From contig LJNA01000092.1 of assembly GCA_001304365.1 (NCBI GenBank), forward strand, positions 1 to 6,629: a stretch of DNA of 6,629 bases, given 5' to 3'. The notes under the pieces were generated by a model. The model was given only the letters and a program-made list of their open reading frames with translations, had not been told where the DNA came from and ran no database searches. Numbering within the stretch: position 1 is the first letter of the stretch; each line of letters begins with the position of its first letter. Made by a program: the position numbers and the translations under genes. Of this stretch, positions 1 to 5,343 are shown in pieces. This DNA comes from Syntrophobacter sp. DG_60 (GTDB lineage Bacteria; Desulfobacterota; Desulfofervidia; Desulfofervidales; DG-60).

Positions 1-147
1 GGGCAGGTTTCTATTACCGTGAGTTTTGGAGTAGCAGCCATACCTCATCCTGAAATTAATGATAAACAAACGCTAATTAAGGCATCAGATGAGGCTTTAT
101 ATAGGGCAAAAGAAAAGGGTAGAAATAGGGTGGAGGCATACCTTTAA
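1..147 (+). CDS. GGDEF-domain protein (diguanylate cyclase), C-terminal end only
   Basis: The window opens inside this gene, and only the last 48 codons and the TAA stop are present. The fragment has the characteristic end of a GGDEF domain: the ITVSFGVA strand, then an acidic and polar linker, then the closing helix with the pattern LIKASDEALYRAKEKGRNRV that ends nearly every diguanylate cyclase. The domain makes cyclic di-GMP from two GTP. The catalytic GGDEF/GGEEF loop and any sensory or membrane part lie upstream of the window, so activity and input signal cannot be judged. The protein stops a few residues after the domain, so GGDEF is the C-terminal module. The gene converges on a PilZ-domain gene, which suggests a local c-di-GMP signalling pair. 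Confidence 0.9.
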   Translation, partial: GQVSITVSFGVAAIPHPEINDKQTLIKASDEALYRAKEKGRNRVEAYL

Positions 148-259
148 AGTCCAAATGTCAAATGAAACTACAGACAACATATTGGAAAAATGCCGATGGT
201 TCTATTTTTGAGATTTAATATCTTCAAATTAACAATCATAGACCTATTTTTCTAAAGCA

Positions 260-652
260 TTATCTTTTTAAGGAGAGATATTGTTTTAAAAAATTCAGAT
301 TGATGTCTTTCATAGACTCAAAACTTAATCCCACCTTGAATCCTTTGTGTTCTTCCATATAGTCAAACCAAATGACTTTAGCCGGAATCTGAATTAGATT
401 GTTGGGTAGATGGATTTGGATTTCAATTTCTTTGGACCCAATGTTTTCCAAAAATAGATGTTTTCCATTAATTAAAACGGTGTTAGTGATAAAACAGCAT
501 CCTTGTAAAGAAAGGTTGATGACTCTGACTGGAAGAAGATGCTTTTTAGACACATCCCCTTTTTTAACCTCAACTTCAATTTCAGCACTTAGGTTAACAG
601 GCCTTCTTTTATATCGGCGCCGTTCTAAATGCTTCCACATCTTTTTTAGCAT
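260..652 (-). CDS. PilZ-domain protein, predicted c-di-GMP receptor
   Basis: This encodes a 130-residue single-domain PilZ protein, a class of soluble effectors that bind cyclic di-GMP and pass the signal to motility, exopolysaccharide or enzyme targets. Both ligand-binding signatures are visible. The N-terminal arginine motif is R-R-R-Y-K-R-R (residues 11-17, giving RxxxR), and the NxSxxG motif (N46, S48, G51) opens the beta barrel. The barrel continues to about residue 112, with a final helix at 113-127. No signal peptide or membrane helix is seen. The start is uncertain: the first ATG lacks a clear ribosome site, while ATG at residue 5 (638-640) follows an A-rich, AAAAAG-like stretch. A promoter is proposed at 691-720. 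The target process cannot be told from the sequence. The stop lies 112 bases from the convergent GGDEF gene stop. Confidence 0.88.
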   Translation of the reverse strand: MLKKMWKHLERRRYKRRPVNLSAEIEVEVKKGDVSKKHLLPVRVINLSLQGCCFITNTVLINGKHLFLENIGSKEIEIQIHLPNNLIQIPAKVIWFDYMEEHKGFKVGLSFESMKDINLNFLKQYLSLKR

Positions 653-690
653 AAGGCTAACACACCATTCTAGGTTGATAATTGAGAAAC

Positions 691-720
691 ATTATACTTG
701 CAATTGCCAATAGGCTTCAA
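691..720 (-). promoter_or_regulatory. Putative sigma-70-type promoter of the PilZ gene
   Basis: On the minus strand TTGAAG (715-720) is followed after 18 bases by a perfect TATAAT (691-696). This places a transcription start near 684 and leaves a leader of about 30-45 bases before the PilZ gene. It is a sequence match only. In AT-rich DNA a TATAAT can occur by chance, but the partner -35 and the position just ahead of the gene favour it. Confidence 0.5.
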
Positions 721-752
721 TAATAGTTCCAATTCATTGCTTCAGACACAAT

Positions 753-917
753 TCACTCCTCCAACTCTGTATGGCTTAAAATTTCACAAATAAATTTACC
801 GTAATCCTCCAAAAAAGTTTCCACTGCACATTTAACCCAAAATTTGTCATACTCTTATGGAACAATTACTGTAGCTTTTACTAGGAAACCTACATGTTTT
901 ATTTTATCTTGCGTCCT
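753..917 (-). pseudogene. Decayed reading frame, unrecognised protein fragment
   Basis: On the minus strand one frame reads like protein on both sides of a single TAA stop (855-857). About 20 codons ahead of the stop contain KHVGFLVKATVIVP. After the stop, 33 codons follow (854 down to a TGA at 753) containing EYDKFWVKCAVETFLEDYGK and ending SHTELEE. The amphipathic, charged composition and natural-looking C-terminus suggest a short gene that has lost its start and gained a stop. A chance open stretch cannot be excluded. No family is recognised. The remaining parts of 653-961 hold the PilZ promoter and a short repeat, and nothing else is seen there. Confidence 0.3.
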
Positions 918-919
918 AT

Positions 920-950
920 ATCATGTATCCTTGGATCTTGGATCATGTAT
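920..950. repeat. Short degenerate heptamer-like tandem repeat
   Basis: Immediately downstream of the aldolase/phosphatase stop codon, the motif ATCATGTAT occurs at 920-928 and again at 942-950. Between them lie two adjacent copies of TTGGATC (931-937 and 938-944). Read together, these are roughly seven-base units of the form ATCNTGN. They do not form an obvious terminator hairpin with a T-run. The function is unknown. Confidence 0.45.
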
Positions 951-961
951 GGTGCAAAAGT

Positions 962-2869
962 TTACTTCAATAGCTCATGGGCAACAAAGGAATCAGTTAT
1001 AAGCACATTAAAGTAGCCACCATTTAAGGAGGCCTTGATAGCGTCAATCTTTTCCACACCACCAGCCACAGCTATTACCCACCTGTCATTCCTTTCTGCC
1101 ATCTTTTTAAGCTGTGAAAGGCTTACACCAACTATCCTCTTTGCAAGGTTTTTTAACTGCTCCTCTCCCATTTCTAATAAAGGCTTCCCATCTTCATAAA
1201 TAGGGGCCATATTTATCTCTGCTACTACCCCTTTTTCTCTTAGCCCCTCAGGGGTTAGCCCACTTTGCAGATAGGCCAATTGTGCAAAACCAGGGGTCTC
1301 AAGTTCGACTGAGCCAATGCCCACCAAAAATATGTCTACATCCTGGCTCTGCTCATAAATTTCCCTAACTTCTGGAATCTTTAGGTATTCCCTTTCATAC
1401 TCTTCCTTGCTTGAAACCGGCACAGATGGAAGATTAAAGGCCGCTGCATCTGGATACTTTGCTACCATCTGCTCCACCAAGACATTGGATGACAGCCCTG
1501 CTACCTTTATCATAGGGGTAATAGATAAGGGATAGATTTTAAGCTTAGAGAATCTCCCTGGTTGTAAATTTGTAATAAGACTAGCAATAGTCCTACCACA
1601 GCCCAAACCAATCTTTGCCCCATCTTTGGCCACTTGTTCAAAATACATGGCCCCTTCCTTTGCAATGACCCTCACGACCCTATCAAAACTTTTCCCATCT
1701 GGAATTACTACCCTAACATCTCTTAGGACTTTATATTTATCTTTAATTGCCTTTTCCAGATCAGGCTCTCTAGGAATTTCAAATTTAAGTTCTTTGGCTA
1801 TAATATCCATAACCTTTGGTAGCGACGTGTATTCCATGTCAGATAAAGAAAGACGATGGGGCTCAAATGGGCCATGATACCTCATATAATTGGCTATTTC
1901 ATTGGCCTTCTTTTTTGCCTCATCAAAACTTGGGTCATCAAACATATCCCTAGGGCCTATAAGCCTTCCATTGCAGAGTTGAAATCCTGCAGCTATAACC
2001 CTGGGGGGGCCATCAAACCTTGATGGGTTTGCCTCATCAAAGTTAACAGGCATAAGTGGTCCATGATGGGAACCCCTCATCCAGCCTTCCACAAGATGAG
2101 GGAAGGAAAAGGGCTCCAAAACCTCACCCACTGCAGGGAACCCGCTCTGACACCTGATAATCATTACAGGGTCATCCTTACCTACATACCTTCCTGCCAT
2201 AAGTCCCAATTTTTGTATAGAGGCAACTGCTACCATCTCATTAGTTCCCTTTTTATAAATACTTTGAATCACATACTTTCCTGTAGCCCCTATAAGGGCC
2301 AAAAGGTCATACATATCCTCCGGGCACGATAAGGTGTATCTCTTATCTTCATAGACATCTAAGACTTGAAATGTAAAGCCCTTATGCATAGTAGGGTCTA
2401 TTACTAACCCTATAGTATTAAATGGGTCTGCGAATATCTTAAAGAGGGGAAGATTCCATGCACCTGGTGATGTCTTGTCTGCCATAAATATTATAATAGG
2501 TTCACTCTTTCTCTCCTCAAATTCCATCTCTGCAATCCCAGGGCCCATACCCCTTATAGTGCCTGCAAAGGCATCTGAAAGTAAATCCTGGCCTGCACCA
2601 TAGAGTTTTAATTCCTTGGCAAGATCAGTGCATTCAATAAATGTATCCCATGCTAGGCTGTGAATCTCATCATTTTCTATGCCCCTATCATGGGTCATTA
2701 TAAGCTCTAAATCATCACCACATCTTGTTACATGATAATCAATTAGAATATCCTTCTCCTTTGCGCTGGACACCAATTCTTTTGCCATCTCTAAAATCTT
2801 TGGATGAGAGCTTGAATGTCCCACAAATCCACCAATGTCTGCCTTTATAACTGATAATGTTATCCTCAT
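962..2869 (-). CDS. Fructose-1,6-bisphosphate aldolase/phosphatase fused to a SorC/CggR-type sugar-phosphate-binding domain
   Basis: This encodes a 635-residue two-domain protein. Residues 1 to about 362 are a full class V FBP aldolase/phosphatase, a cytoplasmic gluconeogenic enzyme. It condenses dihydroxyacetone phosphate and glyceraldehyde 3-phosphate to FBP and then dephosphorylates FBP to fructose 6-phosphate in the same active site. Expected residues are present, offset by one from the archaeal numbering I recall: Tyr228, Schiff-base Lys231 and Tyr347. So are the metal and phosphate ligands Asp11, His18, Asp52, Asp53, Gln94, Asp131 and Lys132. Residues 370-635 match the effector domain of SorC/DeoR-type regulators such as CggR: IGLGCGRT (420-427), VGIGS (516-520), VAGGVEK (601-607) and NVLITDSFVAHELL (621-634). 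The helix-turn-helix that normally precedes this domain is absent, and the join is one uninterrupted frame with no internal ribosome site. The ATG at 2869 is chosen because AGGAGG (2875-2880) lies five bases upstream; the adjacent ATG at 2872 is too close. The enzyme family is usually about 360-400 residues, so the extension is unusual. Confidence 0.93.
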   Translation of the reverse strand: MRITLSVIKADIGGFVGHSSSHPKILEMAKELVSSAKEKDILIDYHVTRCGDDLELIMTHDRGIENDEIHSLAWDTFIECTDLAKELKLYGAGQDLLSDAFAGTIRGMGPGIAEMEFEERKSEPIIIFMADKTSPGAWNLPLFKIFADPFNTIGLVIDPTMHKGFTFQVLDVYEDKRYTLSCPEDMYDLLALIGATGKYVIQSIYKKGTNEMVAVASIQKLGLMAGRYVGKDDPVMIIRCQSGFPAVGEVLEPFSFPHLVEGWMRGSHHGPLMPVNFDEANPSRFDGPPRVIAAGFQLCNGRLIGPRDMFDDPSFDEAKKKANEIANYMRYHGPFEPHRLSLSDMEYTSLPKVMDIIAKELKFEIPREPDLEKAIKDKYKVLRDVRVVIPDGKSFDRVVRVIAKEGAMYFEQVAKDGAKIGLGCGRTIASLITNLQPGRFSKLKIYPLSITPMIKVAGLSSNVLVEQMVAKYPDAAAFNLPSVPVSSKEEYEREYLKIPEVREIYEQSQDVDIFLVGIGSVELETPGFAQLAYLQSGLTPEGLREKGVVAEINMAPIYEDGKPLLEMGEEQLKNLAKRIVGVSLSQLKKMAERNDRWVIAVAGGVEKIDAIKASLNGGYFNVLITDSFVAHELLK

Positions 2870-2874
2870 CATAA

Positions 2875-2880
2875 CCTCCT
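2875..2880 (-). promoter_or_regulatory. Ribosome binding site that decides the aldolase/phosphatase start
   Basis: A perfect AGGAGG on the minus strand lies five bases from the ATG at 2867-2869 and two bases from the ATG at 2870-2872. The first spacing is favourable, so the protein should begin MRITLS, which is also where the enzyme family begins. The frame stays open upstream to 2935, but that part lies beyond the predicted transcription start. Confidence 0.85.
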
Positions 2881-2887
2881 TATTTAA

Positions 2888-2916
2888 TTGACAAAACGAG
2901 GTTGACTCATTATAAA
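2888..2916 (+). promoter_or_regulatory. Sigma-70-type promoter of thyX
   Basis: TTGACA (2888-2893, a perfect -35) is separated by exactly 17 bases from TATAAA (2911-2916, five of six matches to the -10). The predicted transcription start is near 2923, about 33 bases ahead of the ATG at 2956. This rules out the upstream in-frame TTG at 2902 as the thyX start. The -10 overlaps the -10 of the divergent promoter for the aldolase/phosphatase gene. Confidence 0.8.
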
Positions 2917-2937
2917 AGAAAAGCAAAACTACCACAA
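2909..2937 (-). promoter_or_regulatory. Sigma-70-type promoter of the aldolase/phosphatase fusion gene
   Basis: On the minus strand TTGTGG (2932-2937, a weak -35) is followed after 17 bases by a perfect TATAAT (2909-2914). The predicted start is near 2902, giving a leader of about 33 bases that contains the AGGAGG ribosome site. It shares four bases of its -10 with the thyX promoter. Confidence 0.68.
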
Positions 2938-2955
2938 GATAAAAAAATTAAATAT

Positions 2956-3579
2956 ATGAAAATTATTAGGCCCCATTTTATCATTGAAGATTCTATTGAT
3001 GGTGAGGCAATTCTTAAAAGAATAGAAAAGGCAGGAAGGACTGCTTATAAGAGTGAACATAAAATAACGCCTGATTCAGCTAAAAAATTTGTTAAGATGA
3101 TCTTGGATTTGGGCCATCATTCAGTAATTGAGCACGAAAAAGTTACAGTAAGGGTAATTTGTGATAGAGGAATTTCTCATGAATTGGTCCGTCACAGGAT
3201 TGCAAGCTATACACAAGAGTCGACAAGATTTTGCAATTACAGCAAAGGGAGATTTGGTAATGAAATCACTGTGATTAAACCATGTTTTTGGGATGATGAT
3301 TCAAAGGAATATAAAATCTGGGAAAATGCCATGGAAAATGCTGAAAAGGCTTACATGGAACTCATTAAATTAGGTGCTAAACCTGAAGAGGCAAGATCCG
3401 TTTTACCAAATTCCTTAAAAACAGAGATTGTAATTACCATGAACCTCAGAGAATGGCGGCACTTCTTTAAACTGCGCACCAGCAAAAGGGCCCATCCCCA
3501 AATGAGAGAAATCGCTACTGCCCTACTTCAGGAGTTTAAAAAGAAAATCCCCATCGTATTTGATGATATTGCTGGATAG
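2956..3579 (+). CDS. thyX: Flavin-dependent thymidylate synthase ThyX
   Basis: This encodes a 207-residue FAD-dependent thymidylate synthase. It methylates dUMP to dTMP using methylenetetrahydrofolate as carbon donor and NADPH as reductant, and leaves tetrahydrofolate rather than dihydrofolate. The diagnostic motif RHRxxSxxxxSxR is perfect at residues 79-91 (R79, H80, R81, S84, S89, R91). The C-terminal half carries further conserved elements: EARSVLP (145-151), where Arg147 contacts dUMP, and LRTSKRAHPQMREIA (173-187). The length is normal for the family and the protein acts as a cytoplasmic homotetramer. The ATG at 2956 is preferred over the in-frame TTG at 2902 because the predicted promoter starts transcription between them and because MKIIRP is a typical ThyX N-terminus. 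The ribosome site is poor: the leader is A-rich without a good Shine-Dalgarno. Transcription diverges from the aldolase/phosphatase gene. No thyA or folA is in the window. Confidence 0.96.
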   Translation: MKIIRPHFIIEDSIDGEAILKRIEKAGRTAYKSEHKITPDSAKKFVKMILDLGHHSVIEHEKVTVRVICDRGISHELVRHRIASYTQESTRFCNYSKGRFGNEITVIKPCFWDDDSKEYKIWENAMENAEKAYMELIKLGAKPEEARSVLPNSLKTEIVITMNLREWRHFFKLRTSKRAHPQMREIATALLQEFKKKIPIVFDDIAG

Positions 3580-3607
3580 AGCTGAATTCCCTAGATTTTT
3601 TCAGTCT

Positions 3608-3851
3608 TCAAGCTTGGCCTTTTTCAGTTAGTTTAAAGAACAGAACTAAAATCCCCATACCTATGCTGGGCAAAAGCCAAATAATTAACCAGGTTTTAAG
3701 ACCTATTATTGTCCCAATAGCCTCGGCCCCTGAGATTTCTGATTCGGTTAGCTTGCTAGTCATATGTAGACCATAAAGAACTCCCAGGCCTCCAAAAACC
3801 ACAAAAGATAGTCCATAGAATCAAAAAGAGTTTTAATATTCTGTATATCAT
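3608..3851 (-). pseudogene. Small two-helix membrane protein gene with a single-base frameshift
   Basis: The intended product appears to be about 80 residues. It starts at ATG 3851, eight bases after AAAAAGGG (3860-3867), and reads MIYRILKLFLILWTIF. At a TTTT run (about 3803-3807) the frame must skip one base to continue as VVFGGLGVLYGLHMTSKLTE and onward to the TGA at 3608. Only this composite gives a complete protein: one hydrophobic helix at about 5-30, a short polar loop with SKLTESEISGAEA, and a second helix at about 47-71 before a charged KLTEKGQA tail. Without the shift the first frame stops shortly after, and the second frame has only a GTG start (3802) with no ribosome site. The break may be a real mutation, a sequencing error in the T-run, or programmed slippage. 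I recognise no family. Its stop lies 28 bases from the convergent thyX stop. Confidence 0.6.
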
Positions 3852-3949
3852 TACTTTATCCCTTTTTGTATTTTAACCAATAATTCTTTTACACCAAAAG
3901 GATTAGCCACAGAGCAATTAAGTAGTACCTAAGGGGAGAAGGAGGTTAT

Positions 3950-4018
3950 ATGCAAAATAAAAAATGGGCATATAATTTTCAAATAATTTTTCAAACTTTC
4001 CTTTTACCATTGGCTTGA
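3950..4018 (+). CDS. Possible 22-residue peptide with a strong ribosome site
   Basis: AAGGAGG (3939-3945) lies four bases before an ATG that opens a 22-codon frame, MQNKKWAYNFQIIFQTFLLP and two more residues, then TGA. The peptide would be basic at its N-terminus and hydrophobic after, like the first part of a membrane protein or a leader peptide. No gene follows on this strand and no promoter is obvious. It may be a chance match, the stump of a lost gene, or a real small membrane peptide. On the opposite strand a 30-codon frame covers the same bases, which adds to the doubt. Apart from this, 3852-4037 holds nothing I can support. Confidence 0.25.
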   Translation: MQNKKWAYNFQIIFQTFLLPLA

Positions 4019-4037
4019 TTTTTGAAATGACAATTTC

Positions 4038-4180
4038 TTAATCATTTTTGACTTCTGCTCTTTTTTCAAAAAAATGTAAAGGTTTTTCTTCTTTAAGTCT
4101 CCATTCAGCCTTCAATCCACTTAAATAACGCAATTTTGGCTCTTTCTTAAATGAAAAACCCAATAAAAATCTAAAGGCTC
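4038..4180 (-). other. Doubtful downstream reading frame, possible gene remnant
   Basis: After the stop of the cysteine hydrolase gene, a different minus-strand frame stays open to a TAA at 4038-4040. It overlaps the end of that gene and reads, in part, RIRAFRFLLGFSFKKEPKLR and then a lysine- and glutamate-rich tail. The same frame continues beyond the stop for 39 more codons, containing ISKIKPMVKGKFEKLFENY. The composition looks coding, but there is no start codon with a ribosome site and no recognised family. It could be the 3' remnant of a gene whose front has been lost. Confidence 0.25.
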
Positions 4181-4768
4181 TTATCCTACCCAATTTTGAT
4201 AAACTATTTCTGCATTCTCTAAACAATAATCATCTATATCATCATTGGTGGTTCCTTCCCACCAATCTATTCCTTTTCTAAAATAGAAACCAATAGAAGC
4301 AAAACAGTAGGCCACAAACTCACAACAGAAAAAGCCATATCTCATATTTCTTTCTGGCCAACCCCAATGAGGCCATAATCCTGTTTTGTTTCCTAGATTA
4401 GACAGAGTCAAACCAATTATACAAAGGTGATTAAAAGGAATCCTACCACAGTAATAGGTGTCCCAAGCAGTCTGTGCAATGCTCTTCCTTTCTTCATTAG
4501 TCAAATCCAAGTCATAAACTATTACATTTATGTCTTTTATTTTCAGGATATTTTCTGTTGGTGAGAGTATTAAAGCACGTCTGAAACTGAAATTAGTAAT
4601 CTCTAACATTTGAGAAGGGCTAACTATTAGACCACAATGCCACAAATCCCTGGTCTTTGGCTCTCCTCTATCCTGAGACATCCACTTAGTCCATCGGGCG
4701 AACCAGCTTAATAGGTCGTTTATTCTATAAGGTTTGTCTACCAAGAAAATTTGTCCAGCCTGAAACAT
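4181..4768 (-). CDS. Permuted papain-fold cysteine hydrolase (YiiX / NlpC-P60-like)
   Basis: This encodes a 195-residue protein with the layout of circularly permuted NlpC/P60-type enzymes, in which the catalytic His precedes the Cys. It opens with an AGQIFLVDKP strand (residues 4-13). The His motif LWHCGLIVS (42-50, His44) follows, then EITNFSFRRALILSP (56-70) and a long helix ERKSIAQTAWDTYY (93-106). Next comes the Cys motif FFCCEFVAYCFASIG (146-160), where Cys148 aligns with the Cys of the family's CSE(L/F)V pattern. Family members act as peptidases, amidases or acyltransferases on peptidoglycan or lipids; the substrate here is unknown. No signal peptide is evident, so a cytoplasmic place is likely unless export is atypical. 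The start is supported by AGGAAG (4775-4780), six bases upstream of the ATG. It appears to be transcribed alone. The fold assignment rests on motif pattern rather than close similarity. Confidence 0.7.
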   Translation of the reverse strand: MFQAGQIFLVDKPYRINDLLSWFARWTKWMSQDRGEPKTRDLWHCGLIVSPSQMLEITNFSFRRALILSPTENILKIKDINVIVYDLDLTNEERKSIAQTAWDTYYCGRIPFNHLCIIGLTLSNLGNKTGLWPHWGWPERNMRYGFFCCEFVAYCFASIGFYFRKGIDWWEGTTNDDIDDYCLENAEIVYQNWVG

Positions 4769-4820
4769 TTTTTACTTCCTAACTTATTGTCTCTTCAAAT
4801 AACCCACATACTGCATGTCC

Positions 4821-4833
4821 CCCATTATATGGG
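4821..4833. promoter_or_regulatory. Palindrome enclosing a minus-strand -10 box ahead of the cysteine hydrolase gene
   Basis: CCCAT-TAT-ATGGG is a perfect interrupted palindrome (five plus five around three). The minus strand reads TATAAT at 4824-4829 within it, and transcription from there would begin near 4817, about 48 bases before the ATG. No acceptable -35 lies 16-18 bases upstream. This fits either a weak, protein-dependent promoter with an operator over its -10, or coincidence. Confidence 0.35.
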
Positions 4834-5207
4834 CTCTTGAATGCCATGATTATTATAATAAGGAGCTTATGCAAATGGAAGTGAAACAAAAATTGTATGA
4901 TTTATAGGGATATTTATTTTAGATAAATTACTTGTTACAAAATAGGGCGTTCAGTAGGTGCAAAATTTCATTAACTGAAAAAAATGGCAAGTGTGGTAGA
5001 CCAAGCATCTCCTTATAAACCTAAAAAAGCATCTCCACAGCTTCATATTGGCAAAATTAGAAGGGATTAAGGATTGAGGTGATAAAGTAAAAGTCATCCA
5101 ACGCCACATCTAAGCAAAAATTACAAAAAAGAGGATGGCCCTAGCAAAGTAGTAATATAAGGAACAAAATTGTACATCTTGACCCCTTTAAAATACCTTC
5201 CAGTTTG

Positions 5208-5219
5208 TTGAAATTTCAA
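5208..5219. promoter_or_regulatory. 12-base palindrome, candidate activator site for the sigma-54 promoter
   Basis: TTGAAATTTCAA is a perfect palindrome. Its centre lies about 75-80 bases upstream of the predicted sigma-54 start near 5291, which is within the range where enhancer-binding proteins usually sit. The assignment is inferred from position and symmetry only. A 12-base AT-rich palindrome can arise by chance. Confidence 0.35.
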
Positions 5220-5264
5220 ATCTAGCCTAGAACTAAAGCAAATTTTTTCTGGTTATCCTTTTTT

Positions 5265-5280
5265 TGGCACGGAGATTGCT
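5265..5280 (+). promoter_or_regulatory. Sigma-54 (RpoN) -24/-12 promoter
   Basis: TGGCACG (5265-5271), four bases, then TTGCT (5276-5280) matches the consensus TGGCACG-N4-TTGCW at every defined position. The invariant GG (5266-5267) and GC (5278-5279) are separated by the required 10 bases. Transcription should start near 5291, giving a leader of about 53 bases to the ATG at 5344. Expression would therefore need RpoN and an ATP-dependent enhancer-binding activator, which is not encoded in the window. Confidence 0.88.
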
Positions 5281-5343
5281 TTAGTACGATTTAAGGCACA
5301 CCCACGCCCTTATTAGGTGAAATTAATGACCAAGGAGGATTAA

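Larger units (their letters stand above)
4769..5264. other. Long intergenic stretch with no convincing gene
   Basis: Between the cysteine hydrolase start and the sigma-54 promoter there is about 500 bases of AT-rich DNA. It contains the CCCAT palindrome, a 10-base direct repeat AAGCATCTCC (5003-5012 and 5027-5036, period 24) and a perfect 12-base palindrome (5208-5219). On the plus strand an ATG at 4984 opens 28 codons (MASVVDQASPYKPKKASP and on to TAA at 5070) that spans the direct repeat, but it has no ribosome site and a stop just upstream in frame. I see no RNA gene or mobile-element ends that I could defend. Confidence 0.5.

Noticed and set aside
399..713. Plus-strand open frame of about 100 codons across the PilZ gene
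   Set aside because: It runs antisense to a clear PilZ gene, its product resembles no protein, and it has no ribosome site.
1626..2332. Two plus-strand open frames within the aldolase/phosphatase gene
   Set aside because: They lie opposite strongly conserved enzyme and sensor-domain coding sequence and show no family features.
2870..2935. Longer start for the aldolase/phosphatase, adding about 22 residues
   Set aside because: The family begins MRITLS, the AGGAGG site points to the ATG at 2869, and the extension lies beyond the predicted transcription start.
2902..2955. Upstream TTG start extending ThyX by 18 residues
   Set aside because: The TTG lies between the -35 and -10 of the predicted thyX promoter, ahead of the transcription start, and the added residues are not part of the ThyX family.
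3580..3625. Shared terminator between thyX and the small membrane gene
   Set aside because: Only a five-base stem (CTGAA with TTCAG) and an AAGCTT palindrome are present, with no hairpin strong enough ahead of a T-run.
4862..4908. Twelve-codon plus-strand frame after AAGGAG
   Set aside because: It is too short, has no promoter at a usable distance, and is expected by chance in AT-rich DNA.
5179..5207. TTGACC as a -35 element for a sigma-70 promoter
   Set aside because: No -10-like sequence lies 16-18 bases downstream, and the sigma-54 site explains expression of the operon better.
5160..5210. Possible REP/RAYT-like element (minus strand AAAGGGGTCAAGATGTACA)
   Set aside because: It faintly resembles sequences I associate with REP-type elements, but there is no second copy, hairpin or transposase in the window.
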